Positions 20,311 through 30,056 of a stretch of 33,051 nt of DNA are shown here, piece by piece. Position 1 is the stretch's first letter. The number at the start of each line of letters is the position of its first letter. The notes under the pieces were generated by a model. That model saw only the letters and a program-made list of their open reading frames with translations, was not told the DNA's origin and did not search any database. Source of the DNA: Gnetum montanum (Eukaryota; Streptophyta; Gnetopsida; Gnetales; Gnetaceae); contig MNCI01027232.1 of assembly GCA_015680685.1 (NCBI GenBank), positions 29,706-62,756 on the forward strand, read 5' to 3'. The position numbers were made by a program, and so were the translations under genes.

Positions 20311-20970
20311 CCTTTTGTGATTCGTGTGCCTCCCAGCAAGGCAACAATCCCCTCCACCTCCACGAGCAAGGGGCCTCCCATCGTCATCAAGGTACCACCT
20401 AGAGCACCGACGACACCTTTCGTGGTCAAAGTACCACTGCCTCAGACATCCGCTAAGACGTTAAATTAGCAAGATTCAACGCAATCTCGAGCACCGAAAA
20501 CACCCTTTGTAATCAATGTACCACCACAGTCGTCCGCTAAGACGTTAAACTGGCACGATGCACCAACGACAACAGCAAAGAAACCTTTCGTTATCAAGGT
20601 GCCACAACAAGCTAGTTAGACACCAACGACTCCTCCTAAACCACCATTTGTCATAAAAGTGCCACCACGTGATGGCCCCTCACCTACCCAGAGCCCAACC
20701 ATAGGAAACGTCTCAATCTCTCCTCTCCCAAGAGTCAACCTTGCCAACAACAGGGATAAGCCTATCAAATGGCAGCAGAAGAGGACAAACGAGCAACAAA
20801 CAATACCCGCAGCTGAAACAAAGGACACACCTAGTATACAACAACTAAACACTGGGGGCCCTGCCCCTAATCCCAAACAAACCAGGCCTAAGCCCTCAAC
20901 CCACACAGAGACAACCAACACAACGACAGATAACACGGACTTTATAGCTACACTGGCCCAGGTGAAATAA
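20311..20970 (+). pseudogene. Gag-protease linker with repeated PFVIKVPP peptide
   Basis: It continues the frame of the preceding Gag segment. Six degenerate copies of a peptide occur: PFVIRVPP, PIVIKVPP, PFVVKVPL, PFVINVPP, PFVIKVPQ and PFVIKVPP, between 20311 and 20680. Two are followed by SAKTLN. Two stops (about 20467 and 20617) interrupt it. After the last copy an open part (20659-20970) is Pro/Thr/Asn-rich and ends in DFIATLAQVK, typical of the sequence before Tat-type protease. The role of the repeats is not known; they look like short binding motifs in a disordered linker. Confidence 0.8.
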
Positions 20971-21121
20971 ATGCTCAAACAAAAGAACACAACCATGAGC
21001 TTGTACAGAGGACATCCCTGCTAACATGGAATCCATCCGTACAACGATTTCACAACACACACCACAAGGATTGGGTTCAAACACCTTAGCCTTTCGTGAT
21101 GATGCAATTAAACGTAACCCT

Positions 21122-21844
21122 GAATGAGGGGAAGTCACAACAGCCCCATTATCGATTAGTGTATGTGTTGGGAAATGTACCATTCGCAGAGTGCACGTTG
21201 ATGATGGTGCGGCAACAAACATAGTTCTATACTCCGTCATCGAAAAACTAGGCATGGCAGATGAGATCATGCCAACAAAAACCACGTGTTTAAAATCTTT
21301 TAATGGATCATGTGTCACAGTTAAGGGCACAATCAACTTAGCCTTTGTGGCAGGAGAACAATTCCCCACCAGCGCAGAATTCACTGTCATAGAAGAGATG
21401 CCCAGTTTCAACATGATTCTTGGCAGACCTTGGCTAGCACAACAATGAGCCGTCTCCTCGCCGATACATCAAGACATCCGCCTTCCATACGAAGGTGGAC
21501 AAGTCATTATACATGGCGACAACACTCCCTTTCAAGTTGATCACACCATAGAGATGTCACAGGTCTTGAAAGAGGAGCCTCTTGAAGCAACACCCACAAC
21601 AACAAACACAACACCAAGAGCTAAAACACCCGAATAAGGGGTAAAAACTGAAAGCCTCCCAGAGCAAACTAGCACGCCCCTTAGACCATGTCCGACTAAG
21701 AAACAATCGCATAATCATGACTCCCCTGCGGCCAAAGACACGTCTAACCACCGCCCACTCCTCACCTTTGTTCGTTGTGCATCCATCACCTTAGTTTGCA
21801 TTGTACTAGCTTACGCGCTTGCATGTGGCCCGAAAAGGCCTTAA
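21122..21844 (+). pseudogene. Retropepsin-like protease with hydrophobic C-terminal tail
   Basis: Frame continuous through TTAPLSISVCVGKCTIRR, HVDDGAATNIVLYSVIEKLG (active site, D-D-G in place of D-T/S-G, about 21197-21220) and FNMILGRPWLAQQ, the second conserved block. After a TGA at 21446-21448 the frame reads on with HQDIRLPYEGGQVIIHGD, usual for Tat/Ogre proteases, past a TAA near 21632, and closes at TAA 21842-21844. The last 25 residues contain CASITLVCIVLAYALACG, a good transmembrane-like segment, with basic residues after it. Upstream to 20970 the frame is broken. The stops make the protein non-functional now. Confidence 0.82.
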
Positions 21845-22310
21845 ACTAGAACACATGGCCCGAAAAGGCCTTAAACTACCACCTTTTCACATTATTTTCC
21901 ATTCACTTGTGCATTTCGATTCATGTTTTCTGCAGTGACTATTTAACATTGCTTTCTCTAGTTGCTTTTGTTTACAGGATCGCACAGACGCACATGCATG
22001 CATCCACACTCCGTCCTGGCATCATGACGATAAATTGATACCACAGCTCATCCTGGCATCATGACGATAAACTGATACCACGGAACGTCTGCAATGACAA
22101 TAAACTAGCCCCCGTCCGGTATGACATTAAACTGCCACAGTTTCATTCATTAGAGTCCGCTAAGACTATAAACTAACGTGCCTCTTCATAGTCCGCCACC
22201 ACTATAAACTAGCATCGTACTGTCTGCTACGACGATAAACTGGCAACGTCCAATGGGTTACGACGTAAAACTAACCCACGACAGTCCGCTAAGACTATAA
22301 ACTGGCCAAA
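21824..22310 (+). repeat. TAAACT-centred short repeats after the protease
   Basis: About eleven copies of a motif like CGATAAACTRGC recur every 30-45 bases. The first two are a 29-30-bp direct repeat including GGCCCGAAAAGGCCTTAAACT. Later ones carry TCCGCTAAGACTATAAACT. The same motif (TCCGCTAAGACGTTAAACTGG) appears twice inside the coding linker at about 20449-20472 and 20532-20556. There is no open frame across it. Confidence 0.8.
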
Positions 22311-22403
22311 TCATTTCTGGAACATTCATCTGCTGTTGTAATTCATGACATTTCTTCATCAACACCTACTGCATCATTCATCACACCGGCTCTGACAACA
22401 CTA

Positions 22404-23027
22404 TTGCTGCTCATTCTGTTTGCCTTAAGTTTCACATGGTGCCTCCATTTGCACCAGTCACATTCATGTCTAAAGTGTTCGCTAACTCATTCACTTGTGG
22501 TTTTCTTGTCTTCTTCGAGTTGTGTTTTCAGGATGACACCCAGTGGTGCTCGTACATGGATACACTTCATCACAGTGACAAGGTGCCACATTGTTTCTGA
22601 TGCACGCAACCAGGTTAATAAATCTGTTCAAAAATACATTCCCAGTTCCCGATATATTCTACAGTTCCCCAACACTATTATTCCCTTTCCTACCCGGTTA
22701 CAGTTCCCAGATACACCCAGTACACCCCAAAACTTGGAGCACACTATTACATGCTGCGACACTCTCAAGCAACTGCAACACACAATATGGAACATGAGCA
22801 TGAGTGCAAAATTGAAAGAAAGCTCTTTCCAAAAAACAAGAGACAACAAAAAAAAACAAAAAAAAAGAGCAAAGAGAAAAATGAACCACAAGACTCTCGG
22901 CACTTCCCATACAAACAACAGACGGGAAGGCAGTTTTCTTGGAAAGAAGTACTTGTGTCTCAAACTATCATGTTACACCTTCATGTGTGGCTTTGGCTGT
23001 TGGACAATGGATTCCCTTAAAACTTGA
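22404..23027 (+). other. Unidentified 207-codon open frame in the 3' part of element 3
   Basis: The longest uninterrupted ATG frame in the element body, between protease and 3' LTR, where full elements carry pol or extra genes. It begins MLLILFALSFTWCLHLHQ, a hydrophobic signal-like segment, and has a strongly basic patch (KKKQKKRAKRKMNHK) near residue 160. No known family is recognised and no envelope motif is seen. Given that the real genes nearby are full of stops, an open frame here is either chance or noteworthy. I cannot call it a gene. Confidence 0.25.
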
Positions 23028-23325
23028 TACAAGGGTCTCATTCCTCCAAAGGACGATTTTAGCCTTGCACACGAATGACATGAGTTGTTTGTACAAGACG
23101 AACATTCCTCCCCTTTACCAAGCACAATCCCTTGATCAGGTCCCAATCTCCGCACACATCTCCCCTAAACATCATCTAAAACTCGATTTCCCATCTTAGG
23201 TACTTTTGAACATAGTGCGATGACATCTGGTCAAGTGCCAAAGGACAATGTTTCTACCAAGTTTGCTTGTGGTGTTTTATACTTCTTTGTCGATGCCTCT
23301 CGGGTCAATTCCTCCAGACATCAAC

Positions 23326-23338
23326 AAAGAGGGGCCAA
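23326..23338 (+). other. Polypurine tract of element 3
   Basis: AAAGAGGGGCCAA lies directly before the 3' LTR (TGAAACACC at 23339). It is the expected place for plus-strand priming. Confidence 0.75.
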
Positions 23339-25288
23339 TGAAACACCACAAAAAAAAATTTGGCTAACACTTGTAGACAGAAATTAAGCTAAGTCATGTT
23401 GGTCCTCAGCATGACCAAGCTTGAAAGCCTCAAAAATAGCATCAAACGAAGTCAAAGCAAACAAGTGAAATTTCCCTGGGACCTACAGAAGACTACGATG
23501 ACATCTGGCATCAAACTTGGCAAACCTTGAGCTCAAAATACTTGGTTTTCACTAAGTATGCATCCTGTACGCTGGCCTACACATGCCCAGCGTAAGGCCC
23601 AGCGTACAACAACTTTTGGGGCTCAAAAACTCATCAAAACGTGCCAGAATCAAGTGTCCAGATCTCCTAGAACCTTCCCCAAGGTTCCCAGTAGGTCTCA
23701 GGCACTCGAAAATTGAATTTTGGGCTCCGAATGATGGTCTTCCATTCCTGTACGCCCGACGTAGACGCCGGGGTGTGGCCAACGTAGACAGACTTTCGGG
23801 CTCCAGAAATGCATCAAAACATTCTAGAATTGAGCATCCAGACCCCCCAGAACCTTCCCCAAGGTTCCCAGCAGGTCTCAGGCACTTGAAAATTGAATTT
23901 TGGGCTTCGAATGATGGTCTTCCATTCCTGTACGCCCGGCGTAGACACCGGGGTGTGGCTAGCGTAGACAGAATTTCAGGCTCCATAAATGCATCAAAAC
24001 GTGCCAGAATCGAGCGTCCAAACCCCCCAGAACCTTCCCCAAGGTTCCTAGTAGGTCTTAGGCACTCAAAAATTGAATTTTGGACTCCGAATGATGGTCT
24101 TTCATTCCTATATGCCCGGCATAGACGCCGGGGTGTGGCCAGCGTAAACAGAATTTTGGGCTCCAGAAATGCATCAAAATGTGCCAGAATCGAGCGTCCA
24201 GACCCCCCAGAACCTTCCCCAAGGTTCCCAGTAGCTCTTGGGCACCCAAAAATCAGTTTTTGACCTTGAAATGAAGCATTTTCATGTGTATACACTGGGC
24301 ACATTTTTGGCTTACGCTGGCATGCTATACGCTTACGCTGGAATCCTCTACGCCAGCTTCCATCAGCGTATACGCCCAGCTTCCGTCAGCGTATACGCCC
24401 CAGCGTATACGCCCCAGCGTATACGCCTAGCGTCCACCCAAGTTCACATGCCCAGCAAGTCCAGCGTATACGCCCAGCGTATACGCCGGCCTGATGTAGC
24501 GTATACGCCCAGTGTATACCATGTTTCTAAATTATAAGTACCCGGTCGACACGCCATGTGTCTCCTAGCCCGATTTTCCCGGTAACCCTACCCCTATAAA
24601 AAGCCCAGTTTTCCGTGAATTCAAGGTCGGAAAAAATTTACTAGAGCAGACCCAGAGAAATTACGCTGCAAACCAGAGCCTAAAAACCTCTTACGCTAGA
24701 AGTCTTGTACGCCGAGCACAATCTTTACGCTCTGCCTACCGTGCGAACCAGCCGCATCTCTGCACCCACCGGGGCTTTACGTCCGCCTTGTGTTTAGCCA
24801 CAACTGCATTAGACCAGTGCACTACATTTCCACTTCATAATACAGTTTATAGTTTACAGTTTACGCTTTACGCCGCCTACGCTCTATTTACACTGTTTAC
24901 GCTGTCGGCATCCTGTTTACGCTTTATGCCCAGTTTACGCCTTGTTACGCTGTGCACTCGAGTTCACGCCCTGTTTACGTTGTGTTCAGGTTTACGCTTA
25001 GTTTACGCTACGTATATCAGTTTGTGCTGTTTACGCTGTTACGCCATTTACATTTTGCTTACGCCCTGTTTTCACTGTTCGCTCCGTTTTACGCATAACC
25101 CAGCGTATAACACTTCGGTGATGCTCGGGGAAATCCTTGTCTGATCCGCGTGCGGACCACTCAAGGTACCCTACCTTCGTGCATTCCAGCTCACCCTCAG
25201 GCGAAGGTAGGGTCGTCTGTGCTCGCCCTGTGATCCCACGGTCTCTGTTTTTCCTTCCAACCGGGGATTGACGATTTCAGGTGGTACA
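23339..25288 (+). repeat. 3' LTR of element 3
   Basis: Homologous to 15788-17725 with the same parts: 180-bp tandem repeat at 23582-24262, palindrome array at 24288-24520 with seven exact GCGTATACGC (three in the 5' LTR), TATA 24595-24601 and GTTTACGC array 24842-25110. Small indels are concentrated in the arrays. The GTG reading frame at 25281 is only the end of the LTR running into the host protein. Confidence 0.95.
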
Positions 25289-26117
25289 CTACCAAGTTTG
25301 GGAGTATTTTAAGACTCATTCTCCTCTAGGAGATGCACCACATACATACCATCCTTTGAATCCATCCGCATCTTTTATGCAAATAGTTCCACTACCACCC
25401 GCTCCAACAATGCAAGGGGAACTCCCCACTCAACCACAACAACGTAATGCTACGAGAGCTATAAACCTTCAACCCGCTACTAGTTCTGACAACCGCACAA
25501 AAATAAGATCTTTCTTCAGAACCAAAAGCCCAAACAAGCTCTCACAACCACAAGTGGTTGAGTCCATACATGCTCCTCCAACAAATAATGCTTCAGAGCT
25601 CCCTTCAAACCAACAACAGAGCTCAACGCATACAATTATGTTAACACATACTATTACTGACTGGATCAAGGTGGGCCAGATTCCCAAGAAATTCTCTGAT
25701 CTTGGAAGCCCCCTAATTTATCTCCAAGTTGTTGGGAATGAACCTCATAAGGCTCTTCTTGACTCAGGTTCTGGAGTCAACTTAATTTCATGAGAAATGT
25801 ATAAAGCCTAGAACCTGCCTTCACTCAAGAAGAGAAATATTCAACTAGAGCTGGCTGACCAATTCATCACCATTTCCTTAGGACTAATGAAGGACATCAT
25901 TACCACTGTGTGTAATTGGTCATACCCAACTGATTTCCTAGTGATAGAAGTCAATATTAACAAAGGGGACTTCCCAATTATAATGGGGAGGGCATGGCTC
26001 AACACCATTAACATGTGCCTAGGAATTTGCGATCTTTCCTTGGAAATATCTAAGGAAAACATTTATGGAAAGATCGAGAAGAAGAAAGTTCCATGCATTA
26101 CATACAATGACTCATAG
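25289..26117 (+). pseudogene. Gag-protease 3' half of family 2 copy B
   Basis: It resumes the host frame immediately after element 3 (QVWEYFKTHSPLG); removing the insertion and one CTACC puts it back in the frame of the 15580-15787 segment. A Pro/Gln/Asn-rich linker follows, then WIKVGQIPKKFSDLGSPLIY and the active site ALLDSGSGVNLIS with an intact D-S-G. A TGA follows at about 25791-25793 and a TAG nine bases later. The frame then reads LELADQFITISLGLMKDI and FPIIMGRAWLNTINMCLGI, and ends at the TAG 26115-26117 after KKKVPCITYND. It matches copy A (7875-8330) closely. The catalytic residues are kept but the stops inactivate it. Confidence 0.87.
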
Positions 26118-28334
26118 GGTGATGACATGGAGGAATGCTCAACATCTCCTACATGCAATTGGTGTGCCCAAGAAACTCAAATACAAAGATGCCTGTATGT
26201 AGCAACCACACAACAAGAGAACACCTAGTGGTTGATAGCTAATCAAGAGAGCATCCCACCAACATGCATGGAACGAACTGGGGGAACAACTCACGCCCAC
26301 AACGAGAGCATAGATAATTTGGAGTATGAGCGTCGCTAACTTCCAACCCTTAACTTAAGAACACCAATTGGGAGGAGTTGGATACTTCTAAGAAATTCAA
26401 ATAGGCACTCATTATTTTGGATCTCTCCCTTTCAATTCAGTCATGGGGGAGATGGCCACCTATGCTGATCATTTGAGGCCCTCAGTTTCTTTTTAGATTT
26501 TTTTTTACACTTTTTTGTTTTATAAATTTCTTTAACTTTCCTTTTTTTTTTTTACAACATCATTCATAATTTTTCTTTTATTTGTGTGAGTGTGTGTGTT
26601 TATCTATTTTGTTAAGTTTGTCACCCAATAAGTGCTCTAATGATGGTATGAACTATTTTCTACTAGTTGCTAATGTTTGGTTTTTACCTTTAAGATTATG
26701 ATGTTGATACTAAGGTATGGTTCTTTTGATATGATAGGCAATGAGTCCACTTCATGCATACATCCAAAAATTTCTATGGTCTCTCTTGGCTTGGAACTGT
26801 ACAGTCCCTTTCTCAATAATAAGAACTATAACGAATTGGTGACTGATCATTTCTCAAACTAAGGAAGGACTCAAGGATTGAAAAGGGTGTGACTTCAAGA
26901 GAACTTGATGCATTTGTGTTGGCCATTCTCTTGGGTGCTTGGATGTTTTCTTCCTGATTTTTTCTTACCATTCCAACATTACTCGATCATCGGGAAGCTG
27001 AGCAAATAAAAATAACAAAGTCTTTGCATGGTGTGGCTCTCATGCAAAAAAAAAAAATAGTGAGAATTTAAAGCACACCCTTTAGACGAAATAATCATTT
27101 GGGCTACAAGAACTGGTTATAGAACTAAAATAACATGTTCCCTTTAACTAAGGCCCTTCTTGCTTCCTATTCTCTCATCTTTCGCTTTGTTGGAATGTTG
27201 GTGACTCTTTGGTGGAGGCATTCTTGTTACTTCAAGAGGATGGGTTGGCCGAATGCATTAATGTGAAGTCACTGGATGTGGTTTGTTGAGGCCGGACTTG
27301 GAATGGGATCTGCTAAGTCACATTAACCATAAAATACACAAGGGGTTGTACACCACCTTATTCTTGGGATTCCATTCCACTCTCTTCTCTCCATCCTTCT
27401 CTCCATTGTTCACCTCATTGTCGGTTGTATTAATAATCCATATTTTGGGTGATGCATCATTTTCTTTTTGGTAAATTCTTGTGGTTAAGACTTTAACTCT
27501 TGTTTCAAAATGACATTCCTAGAGCCTACAGACTCTTCGAATGTGGGTTTGTCAGGGCATTAAGGGCATGAGCCTGCTTTGGGGAGGACCCACTAGCATT
27601 CCTATTTCGTATACTAGTTAAATTCTTTCCCTTAACATTTTTGCAATCCTCTCTATTTTGTTCATTTTCATCTTGACATCTATTTCATTGACGGTATACT
27701 TGTCTCTTTTTCTCCATATTTCTTGTTCTTTTTTTTTCTCCATTTTATTGCTACCGGAGGTTCGCTCTTAGTCATGGGGGTCCTAACCCAATTTTTTTGA
27801 TTTTCTCCTAACCCCTACACCTTCGATAGTCACCACTATTATATCTCCAAACCCGTATCAGCCATACCACAACTCAGCCAATGGACCTTTCATTGAAACA
27901 AGGTATCAACTGCATTGTGATTCATTTACCCTTGCTAATATAAAGACTGTGTTGTGTGTGCAAATGGCAATCATGCAACAATGGATTGGATCTAGAGGAA
28001 ACACTTGGAATGGATCAGTGCTAAAGCAGCTATGCAAAGGATGAGATGGAGGGTGCGCTTATGAATAGACAACAAAAGACGCAACCTTGGCATTGGCAAC
28101 AGTAGACTTCTTATCTCTTCTCTCTTCTCTCTCAATTGCCAAATAAGGCTTGATGTCAAATGTATAAAGTGTTCACTCTTGTTGTCGTGAACACTAGTTT
28201 TGTCATGCTTTGTAATGATGATCCGTTCACATGTCGTCCCATTCACCATTAGTTCCATTCAAGTCAATTATCCCATACCTTCTCAATATTTTGTAAGGAA
28301 CTCGAGAATGAGTTTTTATTCAGTCATGGGGGTA
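26118..28334 (+). other. Non-coding 3' region of family 2 copy B
   Basis: 2.2 kb where an autonomous element would have pol. No RT, RNase H or integrase motif in any frame. It has long T-rich runs (26490-26560, 27720-27740) and three copies of AGTCATGGGGG (26440, 27770, 28322); the last is the polypurine tract next to the 3' LTR. Short open frames (60-88 codons) are not supported. Confidence 0.75.
28322..28334 (+). other. Polypurine tract of family 2 copy B
   Basis: AGTCATGGGGGTA lies directly before the 3' LTR start (TGATGGGAC at 28335). The G-run is the likely plus-strand primer site. Confidence 0.65.
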
Positions 28335-29161
28335 TGATGGGACATGATATCGCATCCCCCGTGATATTGTGTACATGATATCGCGTCTTCCCCTGCGATA
28401 TCGCGTATGCAATATTGCAGTGCACCGCCAAATCTATAAATAAGAGGTGGCTCTCCCTTATTTCGGAATCTAGATCTAAACCGTAGTGAAACTCTAATAG
28501 TTTTACCTCTCCAAAGATAGAATAATTTCCATGTGCCCGCAGTAGGAGTTCCAAAGTGAACAGATCTTTATTCGAACAAATATTGTACCTGAGCACAAGT
28601 TTGTGTACGGAAATAAAGATGAACTTTTGGATAAACCTTGTAGTGCATGGACTAAGCTAATTAGGAATTTAATTATTGTTATTTATTGTTCATCATTTAA
28701 ATTCTTTCTTAAGGACTTAATCTCTCTCAACCCTTCTCTCATAGTTAAGTGCATTCAGTATGATCGCTTCGAGCACATGCATTACACTTGGTAATCCCAG
28801 CAATGAATAGCATTTGGTAATCCTAGACGGTGGCATCGGCTCAGGGTATGAACAACATGTGGGAATAGATACTGATGCTAGGTTAATTAAGGCTTAGTTA
28901 GTTAAAGTTAGTTACTTAGTCTCTTCACCCTTTCCTCCCTTAGCATAGGTTATAAAACATAAAAGATATAAAAATCATATACCTCAGACTTACTTAACCA
29001 TACAACCGTGACAAATACACGTAAGCTTGGGAAGACAATGAACGATTAACCTTAAGTTTTCCATAAGGCGTGTAGGCACTTAGTTTTTGGAGTTCAACCG
29101 AATCGTATGTGTAACACTTGTATTCGTATGGTTGAGTGTAGGGGTACCTCGCCACTCATCA
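28335..29161 (+). repeat. 3' LTR of family 2 copy B
   Basis: 827 bp, TGATG...CATCA, homologous to 12643-13451. It has an extra palindrome segment at the start (GATATCGCATCCCCCGTGATAT), so it is longer than the 5' LTR. TATA box at 28435-28440. Confidence 0.9.
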
Positions 29162-29569
29162 CTCATCTAGGTAATAAAGATATCACAACTACAAAATTAA
29201 GAAAATTTAGTTTCTCTGTTGAGCCATCCTCATCATCTAATATATTGGGCTACCAAAAATCTACAACATAATTTTTAAAGAAAATTTTCTTCAATATAAA
29301 AAATCTACAATTGGTATTGAAGTTAGGTTCAGAAAATAATGTATTCTAATAAAAGAAGATGGGATTGCAAGAAGAGAAATCTAGTTCCTTAATGTATATA
29401 TTGTGATAAGTGATGAAACATATGATGACTGCAAGAAAAGAATAGGATGTGAAACTTACCTTTAACAACCAATGAAGAGAGAAGAAAATTTAAATACAAA
29501 AAAAAAGTACCCATGCTAAAGGAAAACTTGATTAAGATCACCATTCTTATCTAAAGGATGTTAGTGCAA

Positions 29570-29885
29570 TTAATCAAGATACATGGATTATTTACAATGG
29601 GTGCTCTAATCACATGCCTTCCTACAAGGAATATCTTCTCAATTGCAAACCATAAAGGATTGGCAACATCAAAATTGATGATGGAAAATTTCTTAACATA
29701 GAAGGTGTAGGAAATTGCATAGTCGAACTCTTGAATAATAAGGTATTGACTATTACTGAAATTTACCATGTTTCTCAATTGTCCAAATTTCTACATTTGG
29801 TAGGAAAAATGTGAGGTAAAGACATTAAAATTAGCTTTGAAAGTAAAACTTGCAACATAAGTAAAGCAAATGATGAAGAGATTTG
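29570..29885 (+). pseudogene. Ty1/copia protease remnant
   Basis: The frame reads DTWIIYNGCSNHMPSYKEYL, then GNIKIDDGKFLNIEGVGN and ITEIYHVSQLSKFLHLVGKM. This matches the copia protease pattern WxxDSGCSNHM...GDG...GxG...VPxLxxNLLSVGQ. The active-site D-S-G reads Y-N-G, so the catalytic Asp is gone. A stop follows the NCKP at about 29655. Confidence 0.75.
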
Positions 29886-30056
29886 AAAAATAATAAAATA
29901 TATTGTTTGAATTGTGAACACTTAGATTTGAAGGAAAATCTCATTGATATTAGAAAAAATCAGCAAAATTACAGCAAAAACATTAATCAAATGAAGTCAT
30001 TTTTTCAAATCACCAATAACACTAGCACTATAGAAGCTACAAAGAATTAGGACCAC

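Larger units (their letters stand above)
15788..25288 (+). mobile_element. Element 3: complete non-autonomous gag-pro LTR retrotransposon, nested
   Basis: LTRs of 1938 bp (15788-17725) and 1950 bp (23339-25288) both start TGAAACACC and end GGTACA. A perfect 5-bp target duplication CTACC lies at 15783-15787 and 25289-25293. There is a primer-binding site at 17731 and a polypurine tract at 23326-23334. Gag and protease of Tat/Ogre-like type are encoded, but no RT, RNase H or integrase is seen. In the first roughly 290 LTR bases I count seven substitutions and one indel, so it is younger than its host element. The element contains arrays of short motifs based on GCGTA/TACGC and on TAAACT. A 224-base N gap lies at 18156-18379. 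Confidence 0.95.
12643..29161 (+). mobile_element. Family 2 copy B: gag-pro LTR element carrying a nested insertion
   Basis: Complete element with 5' LTR 12643-13451, primer-binding site 13453, gag from 13598, protease near 25740-26117, long non-coding 3' part, polypurine tract near 28322 and 3' LTR 28335-29161. It is interrupted at 15787 by the 9.5-kb element 3. Without the insertion it is about 7 kb. No RT, RNase H or integrase motif appears in any frame, so it is non-autonomous; plant elements with only Gag (TR-GAG type) are known. The flanking 5-mers ATCAT (12638-12642) and CTCAT (29162-29166) match at four of five bases, an imperfect target duplication. Confidence 0.88.

Noticed and set aside
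20896-21414. 172-codon minus-strand frame, and the one at 20616-20996
   Set aside because: They lie opposite the gag-pro frame of element 3, which has clear protease and linker motifs; shadows.
22404-23027. Envelope-like gene of element 3
   Set aside because: A hydrophobic start alone is not enough: no second membrane segment, cleavage site or cysteine pattern seen; kept only as an unidentified open frame.
27283-28258. Small frames in the 3' part of copy B as accessory genes
   Set aside because: 60-88 codons, no motifs, in T-rich non-coding sequence.
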